Shown one piece after another: positions 34,644 to 43,991 of a stretch of DNA of 64,000 nt. Positions within the stretch are counted from its first letter, which is position 1. Every line of letters starts with the position of its first letter. The stretch is from the NCBI RefSeq assembly GCF_036492245.1, contig NZ_AP025286.1:62001-126000 (forward strand), given 5' to 3'. The translations under genes and the position numbers were made by a program. This DNA comes from Treponema bryantii (GTDB lineage Bacteria; Spirochaetota; Spirochaetia; Treponematales; Treponemataceae). The notes beneath the pieces are model-generated. The model saw nothing but the letters and a program-made list of their open reading frames with translations, ran no database searches and had not been told where the DNA came from.

Positions 34644-35777
34644 ATGAACAAATCGGATTTGAAGAGAAATTATTGGATGCTCAACGGCCGTTTTGCCCGC
34701 AAAGGATACGACTGGTGGTGGCATAATTTTACAGCTGTTAATGAGAAGACTGGAGAAGAACGCGCGTTCTTTATCGAATATTTTACATGTAACCCGGCAC
34801 TAGGTGGGGATCAGCCGGTATGTGGTCAGCTTCCCGTAAATCGTGAAGCAGGTCGCCGTCCAAGTTATCTTATGGTAAAGTGCGGCTGGTGGGGAGACAA
34901 TCCTACACAGCTTCATAAGTTTATTGCCTTGAAAGATGTGGATATTGGGCACGACGATAACGGCTATTTTGTAAAAGCAGGAGACTGTTCTGCCTGTGAA
35001 ACGCGCCTTATTGGTAAGGTGGAGATTTCATCGGAAGACGCAGCAGCTCATCCTGAATGGATGTGTAATTCCGGCTCAATGCAGTGGGATATAAATGTAG
35101 ATAAAAAGGTTGCCTTTAATGTAGGCTACGGTGCAGGTTCACTGTTCCGTAAACTTAAAGCCTTTGAAATGTACTGGCATGCAGAAGGAATGAAATCTCT
35201 TTATTCAGGAAGTATTACCTCAAATGGCGAGAAATATATAATTACTAACGAACGTTCGTTCGGTTATGCTGATAAAAACTGGGGTGCAGATTTTACTTCT
35301 CCGTGGGTCTGGCTTTCTTCTTGCGATCTAGTAAGTAAACAAACAGGTAAACGCCTCGAAGATTCTGTATTCGATATCGGTGGCGGTCGTCCAAAGGCTT
35401 TTGGAATCGCTCTTAATCGCAAACTCCTGAGTGACTTCTGGTACGAAGGAAAATCATATGAATTTAATTTTTCAAAATTCTGGACTTTCTGCCGTACAAA
35501 GTTTGATTGCAAGGAAACTGAAGATAAAATTATCTGGTATGTCCGTCAGGAAACAACAAAGGCTATCATGGAAACTCAAGTGGAATGCGACAAATTGAAA
35601 ATGCTTCTGGTAAACTATGAGTCTCCAGATGGGGCGAAACGTCATAACAGATTATGGAATGGCGGAACCGGCTGCGGTACTGTAAAGCTCTGGAAAAAAC
35701 GTCTGTTTGCTAAGCCAAAACTTCTTGACGAGATTGAAGCTAAACACATTGGCTGCGAGTGGGGTGAATACTGTTAG
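34644..35777 (+). CDS. Tocopherol cyclase-like family protein
   Basis: This 377-residue protein is rich in Trp and Gly (MLNGRFARKGYDWWWHNFTA, SFGYADKNWGADFTSPWVWLSSCDL) and resembles the lipocalin-like tocopherol cyclase family found in some anaerobes. Tocopherol synthesis is not expected here, so the true substrate is unknown. ATG 34644 starts the conserved part. A TATTAT hexamer (34628-34633) implies a very short leader. It is divergent from birA. Confidence 0.6.
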   Translation: MNKSDLKRNYWMLNGRFARKGYDWWWHNFTAVNEKTGEERAFFIEYFTCNPALGGDQPVCGQLPVNREAGRRPSYLMVKCGWWGDNPTQLHKFIALKDVDIGHDDNGYFVKAGDCSACETRLIGKVEISSEDAAAHPEWMCNSGSMQWDINVDKKVAFNVGYGAGSLFRKLKAFEMYWHAEGMKSLYSGSITSNGEKYIITNERSFGYADKNWGADFTSPWVWLSSCDLVSKQTGKRLEDSVFDIGGGRPKAFGIALNRKLLSDFWYEGKSYEFNFSKFWTFCRTKFDCKETEDKIIWYVRQETTKAIMETQVECDKLKMLLVNYESPDGAKRHNRLWNGGTGCGTVKLWKKRLFAKPKLLDEIEAKHIGCEWGEYC

Positions 35778-35792
35778 TTTGTCTAACTATCG

Positions 35793-36545
35793 TTAGTTAG
35801 GTAATATTCTATTGAAGTTTTCTTCAATAAGTTTTTCAAAAGCCGGACGGCTCATACCGAGAAGTCCGGCAATTTCATTATAGACCCTTTCAATCAAACC
35901 AACATCATTTCTGGTTCCACCAAGCCAGGGCTCTGAATCAGGATTATCAGTTTCAGCAAGCAGCAGTTCTGGAGGAGTCATTTTCAGTAATTTCTGTAAA
36001 TGTTCAGACCGAATAGTTTCTACACCAAATGTCTGCATATAACCGCGACGTAAGAATTCTCTGTAAATATTCTCTGGTCCATCATACCAGTGAATCACAA
36101 TCGGAGCATCTGGATAATCAGAAAGAATATCACATATCTTTTGTTCAGCAGCTTTTGTATGAATTACGCAGGGCTTCGCAGTTTTATTACAGTATTCTAA
36201 AAAATATCTTAAAACTTTTTCCTGATTTTCAACAGAACATTTTGACCAGCAAAAATCCATTCCAATTTCACCGATTAAAGGAGACTGTTCAAGATATTTT
36301 TCAAATCGTTTTTTCGTTTCGGGATTATCAAGAAATGTGGCATTTTCATCTGCGTAATTTGGATGGATACCAAAGGTAGAAATTATATGACACTGATCTG
36401 GTGTATGTGACGCAATCTCACAATTCTTCAAAAAACTATTTTCATCGACAGAGGCCGCAATAATTGTTCCTGAAAATTCAGCTAGCTGTGCAGCTAAATC
36501 TGTTTGATTGTAAAAATCTAAATGTGTATGAAAATCAATAAGCAT
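35793..36545 (-). CDS. TatD-family metal-dependent hydrolase
   Basis: This 250-residue protein shows the TatD metal site: HTH in LIDFHTHLDF at the N-terminus, GEIGMDF near 101, the conserved His in VIHTKAAE, IVIHWYDG and LAETDNPD. Family members are phosphatases or 3'-5' nucleases with Mg2+. AAGG lies 8-9 bases before ATG 36545, and the longer frame is rejected. It converges on the preceding gene. Confidence 0.85.
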   Translation of the reverse strand: MLIDFHTHLDFYNQTDLAAQLAEFSGTIIAASVDENSFLKNCEIASHTPDQCHIISTFGIHPNYADENATFLDNPETKKRFEKYLEQSPLIGEIGMDFCWSKCSVENQEKVLRYFLEYCNKTAKPCVIHTKAAEQKICDILSDYPDAPIVIHWYDGPENIYREFLRRGYMQTFGVETIRSEHLQKLLKMTPPELLLAETDNPDSEPWLGGTRNDVGLIERVYNEIAGLLGMSRPAFEKLIEENFNRILPN

Positions 36546-36648
36546 AATCAAAACCTTATTTTCTCTTAATGATAAAGGAAAACAAATAAATTTTAAATTC
36601 CATTTTTCCATGATATAATTAAATAACTTGTTATATGGAGATAGTTTT

Positions 36649-37032
36649 ATGAAGCTGATTGAAAAGAGCACAGCTGAAAAACCAATGTGGCATAGTATTA
36701 CTATTGGCTGTTGATATGCGTGATTATGTTGAGGGAATTCTTCTTGCAGAAAGAAATGCAGAAATTATGAAACAGCATGCTACTCATATGACAGAGCTTG
36801 CAAATCAGGATTCTCTTACAGGTATCAGAAATAAAACTGCTTATGACAGAACAATACGAAAAATGGAATATGAGCTTGATATGGGTAATCTGATAAACTT
36901 TGTGAAATTGTATGTTCTGTTTTTTCTCATTCACCAGTTTTCAGAATTGGTGGAGATGAGTTTGTTGTAATTCTTAAGCGGGCAGATCAGAAAATGTATG
37001 AAAACAAGAAAGAGATGAAATCAGGAAAATAA
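36649..37032 (+). pseudogene. Decayed diguanylate cyclase (GGDEF) gene
   Basis: Pieces of a GGDEF domain remain in different frames: a short ORF from ATG 36649 stopped by TGA, then a frame with LANQDSLTGIRNKTAYDR, then a shift to a frame reading KLCEIVCSVFSHSPVFRIGGDEF and ending ADQKMYENKKEMKSGK at TAA 37030-37032. The segments before the GGDEF loop and between it and the C-terminal helix are deleted. The gene cannot make an active cyclase. Confidence 0.85.
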
Positions 37033-37098
37033 AAAATATACAAATTCATTTCTTAATAAATGTGCTATACTACGGATATAAATAATTGAGAAACTTCT

Positions 37099-37695
37099 AT
37101 GAGTACACATCTTGAATCCTTTAATTTTAATAATCTTCCTCTTATTGTTGATGTAGTTGAGCCCTTGTGGTTTCCGCCAGTTGGAAATGATGAGTTTAAG
37201 CGTTTTAATGTTGAATACATTGTAAGAAATAATATTTGGGAAAATAATTATCGTTTCCAGCTGGTAGATGATGGAGAACCAAGCGAGATTCATTCCGCAG
37301 CGTTTTTTGCACGTAAGGGCGATTACAGTAATGTTGAAAAATGGTTTACTAAGGAATCTCAAAGATTTCCGGAAGAATGGAAAACTGCCTCTGGTATGAG
37401 TAAAACTTTTCTCACATTGATGGACGAACGAACATTAAGCCTTATGCAGGATGATGATATAAAGCTTTCTCTTTTTATAAGTCGAAAGCCAGGAGCAGGT
37501 TCAAGTATTCTTGAAAAGTGTTGTGAAAAACTTCGTGCTGAAGGTTGGAAAAATCTTTACCTTTGGACAGATTGTGAATGCAACTGGCAGTGGTATATAA
37601 AGCATGGATTCACACTTTTGAAAGAAGACACTTATGAGCCTTTCAGTGATGAACAAGAAGATTATAAAACTTATATTTTTAAGCGAAAACTTTAA
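37099..37695 (+). CDS. GNAT-family N-acetyltransferase
   Basis: This 198-residue protein has the acetyl-CoA loop region ISRKPGAGSSILEKCCEKLRAEGWKNLYLWTD near 130-160 and the GNAT-terminal HGFTLLKEDTYEPF. The N-terminal half is divergent. The substrate is unknown. TGAGAAA lies ahead of the ATG. A short hairpin (ACGCACGAATT/AATTCGTGC) and T run at about 37713-37743 probably terminate it. Confidence 0.7.
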   Translation: MSTHLESFNFNNLPLIVDVVEPLWFPPVGNDEFKRFNVEYIVRNNIWENNYRFQLVDDGEPSEIHSAAFFARKGDYSNVEKWFTKESQRFPEEWKTASGMSKTFLTLMDERTLSLMQDDDIKLSLFISRKPGAGSSILEKCCEKLRAEGWKNLYLWTDCECNWQWYIKHGFTLLKEDTYEPFSDEQEDYKTYIFKRKL

Positions 37696-37784
37696 TAACA
37701 GAAGCATTTTACGCACGAATTTTTACAATTCGTGCTTTTTTTTATCATTTTTTGCAGGTATGCTGTAATATATTATTAGAAAAA

Positions 37785-38993
37785 ATGAAAACAATAAAAA
37801 AAGAAACAGCAAGAAATTTTCTCGTAAACTATCAGAATCTGAATGGTAATGGAAAACTAAAAGGTCCGAATGGTGTAGTGGAATACATGCAGAAGGTTCG
37901 CTGTATTCAGTATGATCCTCTGGATGTTGTCGGCCGTAATACAGATTTAGTTTTGCAATCACGTGTTGCTAACTATCGTTCGGATGTTTTATTTGATTTA
38001 CTTTATAAAGAACGGGTTTTATATGATTCACCAGATAAGATGATTTCAATAATTCCAACAGAAGATTATCCTTCAATGGCTCGTATTCGTCAGAAAACAG
38101 TAGAGCAGTTAAAGGGCATTTTGACCTGGAGGAAATCTCTCGAGGCGTTAGATTTGCTTGATGAAATAAAAGAGTTCATTCGAATAAATGGTCCTCTTCC
38201 TGCTGCAAAAATTAATATTGGAAATAACGTAGATTCTGGTCCATGGGGGCATAAAAAACTTTCGAGTGCTGCCCTTGATTATCTATATCATTCGGGGGAA
38301 CTTGGAATCAGTTCAAAAAATAAAACTCATAAGGTTTATGATTTAAGTGAAAAGCTTTTTCCGGCGGAAATACTAAAAGCTGCAGAACCATTTAAAGATG
38401 ATCATGATTTTGAAAAATGGTATATCAAGCGCAGAATTGGTGCAGTGGGAATGGTGTGGAATAAAAATGGTGGCACCTGGCTTGGCTTTTATGTTTCAGA
38501 TACAAAACTTCGCACTCAGCTTCTTCGTGAACTTGTTGAAGAAGGTGAACTTCTGGAAATTGCAATTGAAGGATCAAAAGAAACTTTTTATATCCGAAAA
38601 GAGGATGAAGAACTTCTGGGTAAACCTGCAAGGAATTCTGTGGCTCAATTCATTGCACCACTGGATAATCTTATCTGGGACCGGGGAATGATAAAAGAGC
38701 TTTTTGATTTTGAATATACCTGGGAAGTTTATACTCCGGCAGCAAAACGAAAGTTCGGTTATTATGTTCTTCCTGTGCTTTATAAAAATCAGTTTGTTGC
38801 ACGGTTTGAGCCGGAACCGAACAGAGGAAAAACTCCGGCTCAAATAAAAAACTGGTGGTGGGAACCGGGTATTGAAATAACTGATAAAATGATTGAAGCA
38901 ATAAAAGAAGCTTTCTGTAGATTTAGTCGTTTCCTTGGTGTTGAAATGATGGATGAAAAATATCTTGAAGAAAAATTAAAAAACAGGAATTGA
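37785..38993 (+). CDS. YcaQ/AlkX-type DNA glycosylase (HTH_42)
   Basis: This 402-residue protein has three winged-helix domains, as in the HTH_42 family (ETARNFLVNYQNLNG, VRCIQYDPLDVVGRNTDLVLQSR, FVARFEPEPNRG). Known members unhook DNA interstrand crosslinks or remove alkylated bases. The Gln-aromatic-Asp motif IQYDP matches the AlkX/YcaQ branch rather than the Gln-x-Gln branch of AlkZ. TATTAT (37771-37776) ends eight bases before ATG 37785. Confidence 0.85.
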   Translation: MKTIKKETARNFLVNYQNLNGNGKLKGPNGVVEYMQKVRCIQYDPLDVVGRNTDLVLQSRVANYRSDVLFDLLYKERVLYDSPDKMISIIPTEDYPSMARIRQKTVEQLKGILTWRKSLEALDLLDEIKEFIRINGPLPAAKINIGNNVDSGPWGHKKLSSAALDYLYHSGELGISSKNKTHKVYDLSEKLFPAEILKAAEPFKDDHDFEKWYIKRRIGAVGMVWNKNGGTWLGFYVSDTKLRTQLLRELVEEGELLEIAIEGSKETFYIRKEDEELLGKPARNSVAQFIAPLDNLIWDRGMIKELFDFEYTWEVYTPAAKRKFGYYVLPVLYKNQFVARFEPEPNRGKTPAQIKNWWWEPGIEITDKMIEAIKEAFCRFSRFLGVEMMDEKYLEEKLKNRN

Positions 38994-38997
38994 TAGA

Positions 38998-39435
38998 ATG
39001 AAAGATCTGATAATCAGAAAATTGGCAATTGAAGATGCTCCGGCAATCTGTGAGATTTCAGTCGAGGGACTTGGATATAATTGTGATTTAAATCTTGTGC
39101 AACGAAAGATTCAAAACTTAAATATACAGCGCGAAGCTGTTTTTGTTTGTGAACTGGATGGTAAGGTTATCGGATATATTCATGTTGAACGTTACGATAC
39201 TTTGTATTTTGAAACGATGGCGAATATTCTGGCTCTTTCTGTAAAAAAAGAATTTCAGAAACTTGGTGTTGGAAAGGCGCTTCTTCTTGAAGCAGAAAAC
39301 TGGGCAAAAGAAAATGGAATAAAAATGATGCGTCTTAATTCAGGAATTAACAGAACAAATGCTCATGGTTTTTATGAACATCTGGGCTATGTTTCAGAAA
39401 AGGATCAGAAGCGGTTTATGAAAAATTTATTTTAG
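38998..39435 (+). CDS. GNAT-family N-acetyltransferase
   Basis: This 145-residue protein has the motif A loop VKKEFQKLGVGKALLLEAENWAKENGIKMMRLNSG and the motif B FYEHLGYVSEKDQKRF. It starts four bases after the glycosylase stop and is probably cotranscribed with it. The substrate is unknown. Confidence 0.85.
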   Translation: MKDLIIRKLAIEDAPAICEISVEGLGYNCDLNLVQRKIQNLNIQREAVFVCELDGKVIGYIHVERYDTLYFETMANILALSVKKEFQKLGVGKALLLEAENWAKENGIKMMRLNSGINRTNAHGFYEHLGYVSEKDQKRFMKNLF

Positions 39436-39488
39436 AAAATGAAGCCTGTGTGGTATCAAAAATCAGCTTGAAGATTGTTACAATAGAT

Positions 39489-40337
39489 ATGGAAAAAAAT
39501 ATAAATAAAAATAAGATCTGGATTTATGTTCTAACTGTTTATTTTATCTGCTTTTGCTTTAGATTTCTGGAATACTTTTTAATCCGCACAGATTCCACGT
39601 TTTTTGGTGAAGCTTTTATTCATAAGCTTTTAGGAATTATAGTTTTGTTTGTAACTGCGGGCTTTCTTTATATAACCCCAGGAGAAATGGGATTTTTGCG
39701 TTCCAAATTTTCTAAGAACCTTTTAAGAGGATTTCTTCTTGGACTATTATGTTATTTCTTAGCTTACACAGTTGAAATCATTATTGTTCAAAATCTTGGA
39801 GAGTTTGATAAACTGTCACTTTTTGTAACAAGTTACTCTGTAAATGGAAATCTTGGAAATCATACAGAAGCAATTTTCTTTATCATCTGTATTTTGGGAA
39901 ATATCATAAATGTTGTGATGGAAGAAGGCGTTTTCCGGGGACTATTTCAGAACTTATTTGAAAGACGATATTCTTTCTGGCCATCAGCTATATTTGCGTC
40001 TCTCTTATTCGGCTTGTGGCATTGTGTAGGACCAATCAGAAGTTTCACAGACGGAGACAGTAATAGAATGCAGCTTATCATGAATCTTTTGATTTTGATA
40101 GGTTCATCGACTTTGATTGGGCTAAAATATGCAATGCTTGCTAAAATAACTGGTTCGCTTTATGCAGGAATGGCAGATCATTTTGTGAATAATACGATAA
40201 TCAATATCTTGCATGTAGTGAGTATTTCTGAAATGGATCAGTTGCAGACTATTCGAATAAGTATTGCACAAACTGTTTCATTTATTATTGTTTTCATTGT
40301 ATACTATAGTAAAACGATAAACGGATGTAAGAAATGA
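39489..40337 (+). CDS. CPBP-family intramembrane metalloprotease
   Basis: This 282-residue protein has about seven to eight membrane helices and the Abi/CAAX motifs EEGVFRGLFQNLFERR, FGLWHCVGP and HFVNN. Members cleave prenylated proteins or take part in bacteriocin self-immunity. It is far from the peptide cluster, so a link is not supported. ATG 39489 replaces an upstream GTG. The HAD gene overlaps its stop (ATGA). Confidence 0.85.
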   Translation: MEKNINKNKIWIYVLTVYFICFCFRFLEYFLIRTDSTFFGEAFIHKLLGIIVLFVTAGFLYITPGEMGFLRSKFSKNLLRGFLLGLLCYFLAYTVEIIIVQNLGEFDKLSLFVTSYSVNGNLGNHTEAIFFIICILGNIINVVMEEGVFRGLFQNLFERRYSFWPSAIFASLLFGLWHCVGPIRSFTDGDSNRMQLIMNLLILIGSSTLIGLKYAMLAKITGSLYAGMADHFVNNTIINILHVVSISEMDQLQTIRISIAQTVSFIIVFIVYYSKTINGCKK

Positions 40338-40963
40338 AAACTATTTTTTTTGATGTGGGATACACACTGGTAAATGAAGATGCTGTATGGGAGAAACGCT
40401 GTCAGGAACAGGTAGAAACGGAAGAAGCAAAAGCGCTCGGGCTTTCTGTAGTTGATCTATTTCATGAAATCAGAAAAGCTACTATTGCCTGGCTTCCGCA
40501 ATATCGTACAGTGGTAAAAAAATTTAATTTTAAAGAGGTTGCTCCGTATCGTTCTGAACTGGAAACTCTTTATGAAGAGGTGCCTGAAGTTTTAAAGGTT
40601 CTTTCAAAAAATTATAAGCTTGGTGTTATTGCAAATCAGCTTGATGGATTAAAAGAGCGTTTGGAAAACTTTGGTATACTTCAGTATTTTTCGTATGTAA
40701 TTTCATCCTGGGATGTAAAGGTGATGAAGCCGGATGTTCAGATTTTTGAATATGCACTGAAAACTGCAGAGTGCAAACCGGAAGAAGCTTTTATGGTTGG
40801 TGATAGACTTGATAATGATATAGCACCGGCAAAATCTCTTGGTATGAAAACAGTCTGGATTAAGCAGGGCTTTGGTGCGTTACAGATTCCTATGTCTGCG
40901 GAGAGCAAACCGGATTATACAGTAAACAATTTTTCAGAGCTTTTGAAGATTTTTGCTGAGTAA
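40334..40963 (+). CDS. HAD-superfamily hydrolase
   Basis: This 209-residue protein has motif I FFDVGYTLVN, motif II near GVIANQLDGL, Lys in VKVMKPDVQIFEYAL and motif IV FMVGDRLDNDIAPAKSLGMKTVWI. Motif I lacks the second Asp of phosphatases (Gly in its place), as in haloacid-dehalogenase-type members, so phosphatase activity is uncertain. It is translationally coupled to the CPBP gene. Confidence 0.85.
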   Translation: MKTIFFDVGYTLVNEDAVWEKRCQEQVETEEAKALGLSVVDLFHEIRKATIAWLPQYRTVVKKFNFKEVAPYRSELETLYEEVPEVLKVLSKNYKLGVIANQLDGLKERLENFGILQYFSYVISSWDVKVMKPDVQIFEYALKTAECKPEEAFMVGDRLDNDIAPAKSLGMKTVWIKQGFGALQIPMSAESKPDYTVNNFSELLKIFAE

Positions 40964-41017
40964 AATACTTGAACAACAATTATCGTTTGTGATAGTGTAA
41001 AAATATACTTAATACTT

Positions 41018-41088
41018 AAGGAGGTTGAGAAAGATTTATGATTTATTTTGATATTGCTAACTCTTCGACCTCCGCTGTTATTGCATAA
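41018..41088 (+). other. Possible short leader ORF with a foldable ribosome binding site
   Basis: AAGGAGG (41018-41024) precedes ATG 41038, which opens a 16-codon frame (MIYFDIANSSTSAVIA) ending at TAA 41086-41088. The complement CGACCTCC lies inside the frame (about 41067-41074), so the ribosome binding site can be sequestered. The 13-base spacing is long. It may be a regulatory leader for rsgA or a chance feature. Confidence 0.25.
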
Positions 41089-41098
41089 TGTAAGACGT

Positions 41099-41198
41099 TA
41101 CGTCATTCCCACATTTTTGCCTGAAAGCGGAGCTGTACTGGATAAAGAGATCCCGAAACAAGTTCGGGATGACGTCATGCTGAACTTGTTTCAGCATC
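41099..41198. repeat. Composite palindromic repeat of a second family
   Basis: The stretch contains ATCCCGAA/TTCGGGAT arms (41150-41157/41163-41170) and, directly after, ATGCTGAA/TTCAGCAT arms (41177-41184/41190-41197), with ACGTCATTCCCAC at the left edge. It resembles the copies at 22994, 24325 and 31382 only in the opening CGTCATT. It fills most of the gap before rsgA. Confidence 0.6.
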
Positions 41199-41241
41199 TA
41201 CATGACTCTCTTTATTAACTCTTGCATTTTAGGAAATCAAA

Positions 41242-42267
41242 TTGAAAACAAATAATATTATTACTGCACGTGTATCTTGCGTGCAGAAAAATCAGTTTAC
41301 ACTTTTGCCATGTGGAGAAGACAAAACTGTAAACTCAGATGTTGAATTACTCGGAAAACTTAAAGGAAAATTTTACAATCTCGGACTTGAGCCGCCTGTT
41401 GTTGGTGACTATGTAAAAGTTATTACAAATGAATACGGTGACGCACTGATTGATGAAGTGCTCCCTCGCACTACTGTATTCAAGCGCCCAAACAGAAGCG
41501 GACATGCAGAAGCCTTTGTTAAAAATCTTCTGGAAGAAACCATCGTTGCAAATTTTGATTATGTATTCATCGTTACCTCGCTAAACCAGAATTATAATGA
41601 AAACAGAATTGCACGATTTGTTTCTATAACGCTGCAAACCGGTGCAAAGCCAGTTGTGGTTTTGTCTAAAGCTGATTTGTGTGATGAAGTAGATCTTAAG
41701 GTTGAAATCACAAAAGCAATCTGCGATAAGGCAGATGTAATTGCAATCAGTTCGTTAACCGGCTTTGGTATTGAAAATCTGAAGCCGTATTTACAGAAGG
41801 ATAAAACTATTGCTCTGGTTGGTTCGTCGGGAGTTGGTAAGTCTACACTGCTGAATACTCTGAATGGTGATGATTTGATGAAAGTAAATCATATCCGCGA
41901 TTCGGACGGTAAAGGACGTCATACTACAACCTACCGACAGTTAGTTAAATTGGACTGTGGTGTCTGGATTATGGATACTCCAGGACTTCGTGAAATTGGT
42001 GTGCTCGACATGGAAGAAGGAATTGACGAAACCTTCTCTGATGTTGTCAGCCTTTTTGATCAGTGTAAATTTAATGACTGCTCTCATACTAATGAGCCGG
42101 GCTGTGCAGTACTCGCGGCACTTGCAGATGGCTCACTAAGTGAAGAACGCTGGGCAACCTATCAGCAGCTCCATCAGGAAAATGAATGGGGCAAGGCAAA
42201 GATGATGCAGATTGCACGGTTCACGCGGGAATATCAGAAAAACCGCTACAGGGGCTGGGATTTGTAA
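41242..42267 (+). CDS. rsgA: Small ribosomal subunit biogenesis GTPase RsgA
   Basis: This 341-residue circularly permuted GTPase has an OB-fold N-terminus, G4-like VVLSKADLC before G1 VALVGSSGVGKSTLLNTL, G3 DTPGLREIG, and a C-terminal zinc knuckle (CKFNDCSHTNEPGC). It checks maturation of the 30S subunit. The start is TTG 41242, with AGGA 7 bases upstream; no ATG fits the N-terminus. Confidence 0.95.
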   Translation: MKTNNIITARVSCVQKNQFTLLPCGEDKTVNSDVELLGKLKGKFYNLGLEPPVVGDYVKVITNEYGDALIDEVLPRTTVFKRPNRSGHAEAFVKNLLEETIVANFDYVFIVTSLNQNYNENRIARFVSITLQTGAKPVVVLSKADLCDEVDLKVEITKAICDKADVIAISSLTGFGIENLKPYLQKDKTIALVGSSGVGKSTLLNTLNGDDLMKVNHIRDSDGKGRHTTTYRQLVKLDCGVWIMDTPGLREIGVLDMEEGIDETFSDVVSLFDQCKFNDCSHTNEPGCAVLAALADGSLSEERWATYQQLHQENEWGKAKMMQIARFTREYQKNRYRGWDL

Positions 42268-42289
42268 AAATCTTACTCAGGAGAAAAAA

Positions 42290-42943
42290 ATGTTAGAAAA
42301 AATGGGAGACTTTTTTGATTCAAGAACTGAAGGCTATGAAGAGCATCAGTTAAATACTATAGATTTTGCACAGGAATTTTATCCGTTTACAGCAGGTTGT
42401 CTGCCTGAAGAAAGCGGAACAAAAATCCTGGATTTAGGCTGCGGAACTGGTCTGGAACTGGACGAGTTCTTTGCCATAAATCCAGATGCAAAAGTTACTG
42501 GAATAGATCTTGCGGCTGGCATGCTCAATGAATTGAAAAAGAAATTCAGTGATAAGGATATCAATCTGATCTTAGGTTCATATTTTGATGTGCCATTTGG
42601 AGAAGCTCAGTTTGATGCGGCTGTGTCAGTTGAATCGTTGCATCATTTTACGAAGGAAGAAAAAATTCCACTTTACACAAAACTCAAGGCAGCTTTGAAA
42701 ACCGGCGGATATTTTATTATTACTGATTATTTTGCAATGAGTGATGAAGAAGAAATCACCAGAAGACAGGAGCTGCTTCGTTTGAGAAAAGAACAGAATC
42801 TGCCTGACGGTGAGTTCTATCACTATGATACTCCGCTGACTGTAGAGCACGAAAAAGAAGCTCTACTGGCAGCTGGTTTTTCAAGTGTAGAAGTTCTTAA
42901 AAACTGGGATCATACTTATACGCTTAAGGCTGCTGTATTATGA
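42290..42943 (+). CDS. SAM-dependent methyltransferase
   Basis: This 217-residue class I enzyme has motif I ILDLGCGTGLELDEFF, the acidic strand VTGIDLAAGML and motif IV FDAAVSVESLHHF. AGGAG lies before ATG 42290, 22 bases after rsgA. The substrate is unknown. Small-molecule or tRNA roles are both possible. Confidence 0.85.
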   Translation: MLEKMGDFFDSRTEGYEEHQLNTIDFAQEFYPFTAGCLPEESGTKILDLGCGTGLELDEFFAINPDAKVTGIDLAAGMLNELKKKFSDKDINLILGSYFDVPFGEAQFDAAVSVESLHHFTKEEKIPLYTKLKAALKTGGYFIITDYFAMSDEEEITRRQELLRLRKEQNLPDGEFYHYDTPLTVEHEKEALLAAGFSSVEVLKNWDHTYTLKAAVL

Positions 42944-42976
42944 ACTGATTTTGAAGATGAAAATGGAGCATGAAAA

Positions 42977-43522
42977 ATGAAATACAATCAGAAAGTTATT
43001 TTGAAAAACGGAAAAGAAGCATTGCTTCGGAATGGGGATAAGGCAGATGGTAAAGAGGTTTTTTAAGTATTTAATCTTACTCATGCCGAAACTGACTATC
43101 TGCTTTCCTACCCAGATGAAAATAGTTATGACCCGGAACAGGAAGCACAGTTTCTTGAAGAGAAAACAAACAGTTCTAATGAAATAGAAATTATAGCTGT
43201 TGTTGATGGAAAAATCGCAGGAACAGCTGGCATCGAGTCTGTGGGTAAAAAATATAAACTTCAGCACCGCGCTGAATTGGGCATCAGCGTTCTCAAAGAA
43301 TTCTGGGGACTTGGTTTAGGTAAGGCTCTTATGAATGCATGCATTCAATGTGCAAAAAAAGCTGGCTATAAACAGCTTGAACTGAATGTTGTTGCAGAAA
43401 ATGAAAGAGCTGTAGCTTTGTATAAAAGTTTTGGCTTTGTAGAATTCGGACGAAATCCAAAAGGTTTCAATTCACGAACAAGTGGATTTCAGGAATTGGT
43501 TTACATGCTGTTAGAATTATAA
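42977..43522 (+). pseudogene. GNAT acetyltransferase interrupted by in-frame TAA
   Basis: From ATG 42977 one frame runs to TAA 43520-43522, broken only by TAA 43064-43066 at codon 30. Downstream the GNAT core is intact (LGISVLKEFWGLGLGKALMNACIQCAKKAGYKQLELNVV, YKSFGFVEFGRN). The stop could derive from one change of GAA to TAA. A shorter protein could restart internally but would lack the first beta strands. Confidence 0.85.
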
Positions 43523-43538
43523 AATATTTGGAGGAAAT

Positions 43539-43988
43539 ATGTTTAGCATAAAGAGACTTAGTATAAAAGACAAAGAAATTATCAAAAATTTATTTACCAG
43601 TGTTTTCACAATTGCACCGTGGTATGACGACTGGTCAGATACAAATCAGCTGGATATGTGCATCACAGACCTGATAGGACAGAGTTATTCATTAACTTAT
43701 GGTTTGTATGATGATGATGAGCTAATTGGAATTTCTATGGGATATATAAAGCACTGGTATTCGGGAACAGAATATATAATTGAAGAATTTTGTATCAAAA
43801 CAGATAGGCAGGGCTCAGGTGCGGGAACTTTTTTTGTGGCAGAAATAGAAAAAGCAATAAAGGAACTTGGACTCAAACAGATTTTCCTTTTAACCGACAC
43901 AAACGTACCGGCTTATAATTTCTATAAGAAAAATGGTTTTGATGAATGTTCAACAATTGTTGCATTCGCTAAAAGATTAGGAGATTAA
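43539..43988 (+). CDS. GNAT-family N-acetyltransferase
   Basis: This 149-residue protein has EEFCIKTDRQGSGAGTFFVAEIEKAIKELGLKQIFLLTD as motif A and FYKKNGFDEC as motif B. GGAGG precedes the ATG. It starts 16 bases after the interrupted GNAT and 3 bases before the hydrolase gene, within the same run. Confidence 0.85.
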   Translation: MFSIKRLSIKDKEIIKNLFTSVFTIAPWYDDWSDTNQLDMCITDLIGQSYSLTYGLYDDDELIGISMGYIKHWYSGTEYIIEEFCIKTDRQGSGAGTFFVAEIEKAIKELGLKQIFLLTDTNVPAYNFYKKNGFDECSTIVAFAKRLGD

Positions 43989-43991
43989 AAA

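Noticed and set aside
39489-40337. CPBP protease as immunity protein for the RiPP locus
   Set aside because: It lies more than 30 kb away among unrelated genes, with normal base composition.
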